A stretch of 64,000 nucleotides of DNA from Streptomyces endocoffeicus (GTDB lineage Bacteria > Actinomycetota > Actinomycetes > Streptomycetales > Streptomycetaceae). The translations under genes and the position numbers were made by a program. The notes beneath the pieces are model-generated. The model did no database searches and was not told where the DNA came from. It was given only the letters and a program-made list of their open reading frames with translations. Shown in pieces: positions 63,972 to 64,000 of the stretch (within the stretch, counting starts at the first letter, position 1; every line of letters begins with the position of its first letter). The stretch covers positions 149,017 to 213,016 of the forward strand of contig NZ_JAERRG010000021.1 of NCBI RefSeq assembly GCF_016741935.1, written 5' to 3'.

Positions 63972-64000
63972 CAACCGGTGTCCACGCTCAAGGGGAAAGC

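Larger units (their letters stand above)
62731..63998. mobile_element. IS3-family element (IS407-like) with 22-bp terminal repeats
   Basis: The left end begins TTTCCCCTTGATCGTGGA (62,731-62,752) and the right end, 63,977-63,998, is its inverted copy with one mismatch in 22. Inside are orfA and a frameshifted orfB. GCG precedes the left end and GC, the last two bases of the window, follows the right end, consistent with a 3-bp target duplication. Confidence 0.85.

Noticed and set aside
1..64000. tRNA, rRNA or CRISPR features
   Set aside because: No cloverleaf-like run, rRNA-like segment or regularly spaced repeat was noticed on reading; a dedicated scan was not possible.

Overview
The window looks like a stretch of an actinomycete chromosome, most likely Streptomyces or a close relative. 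The DNA is very GC-rich, many genes share ATGA or GTGA stop/start overlaps, and several exported proteins carry twin-arginine or lipoprotein signals. None of the four carbohydrate-importer sets next to sugar genes carries its own ATPase, which fits the shared-ATPase (MsiK) habit of Streptomyces. No rRNA, tRNA or CRISPR array was seen.

Layout. (1) 1-3.2 kb: the end of a glycerol-kinase-like operon (FGGY kinase, GlpA-like and GlpB-like FAD oxidoreductases). (2) 3.3-5.4 kb: a secreted SGNH esterase and a gene-poor stretch. (3) 5.4-15.2 kb: a polyamine/amine module with a PuuB-like oxidase, a PotABCD-type importer, a PuuR-like XRE-cupin regulator, an Lrp regulator and a 985-aa kinase / M23-like / class III aminotransferase fusion. 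(4) 15.3-30.8 kb: a glycan module with a Tat-exported CE2-like esterase and GH99-like protein, DUF2264 protein, 2-hydroxyacid dehydrogenase, AraC regulator, ABC importer, GH78 rhamnosidase and a cytosolic GH99-like protein. (5) 31-39 kb: a GH106-type rhamnosidase with its LacI regulator, and divergently a fucose/arabinose-isomerase-like gene flanked by two wrecked transporter genes. (6) 39.8-49.7 kb: a seven-gene operon (SBP, two permeases, ADP-ribosylglycohydrolase-like protein, GH99-like protein, Zn dehydrogenase, L-rhamnonate dehydratase) diverging from a LacI gene across a compound palindromic operator. (7) 49.8-55.2 kb: IS debris, then a FlK-like thioesterase, acyl-CoA dehydrogenase, aminotransferase, KAS III and a ruined polyketide synthase, probably the remains of a biosynthetic cluster. 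(8) 55.7-64 kb: an IS graveyard (IS3, IS481, IS1182 types and transposase fragments) around one PucR-type regulator.

How it fits together. Modules 4-6 read as one accessory island for a rhamnose-containing glycan. Exported esterase and glycosidase loosen the polymer, importers take in oligosaccharides, and GH78, GH106 and GH99-like enzymes cut them. L-rhamnonate dehydratase with a dehydrogenase points to the non-phosphorylative rhamnose route. An L-rhamnose-isomerase scrap at 15.3-15.5 kb hints at the lost alternative route. The most distinctive part is the operon at 39.8-48.5 kb with its operator at 48,566-48,593. All functional statements are from reading the sequence; no database search was run.
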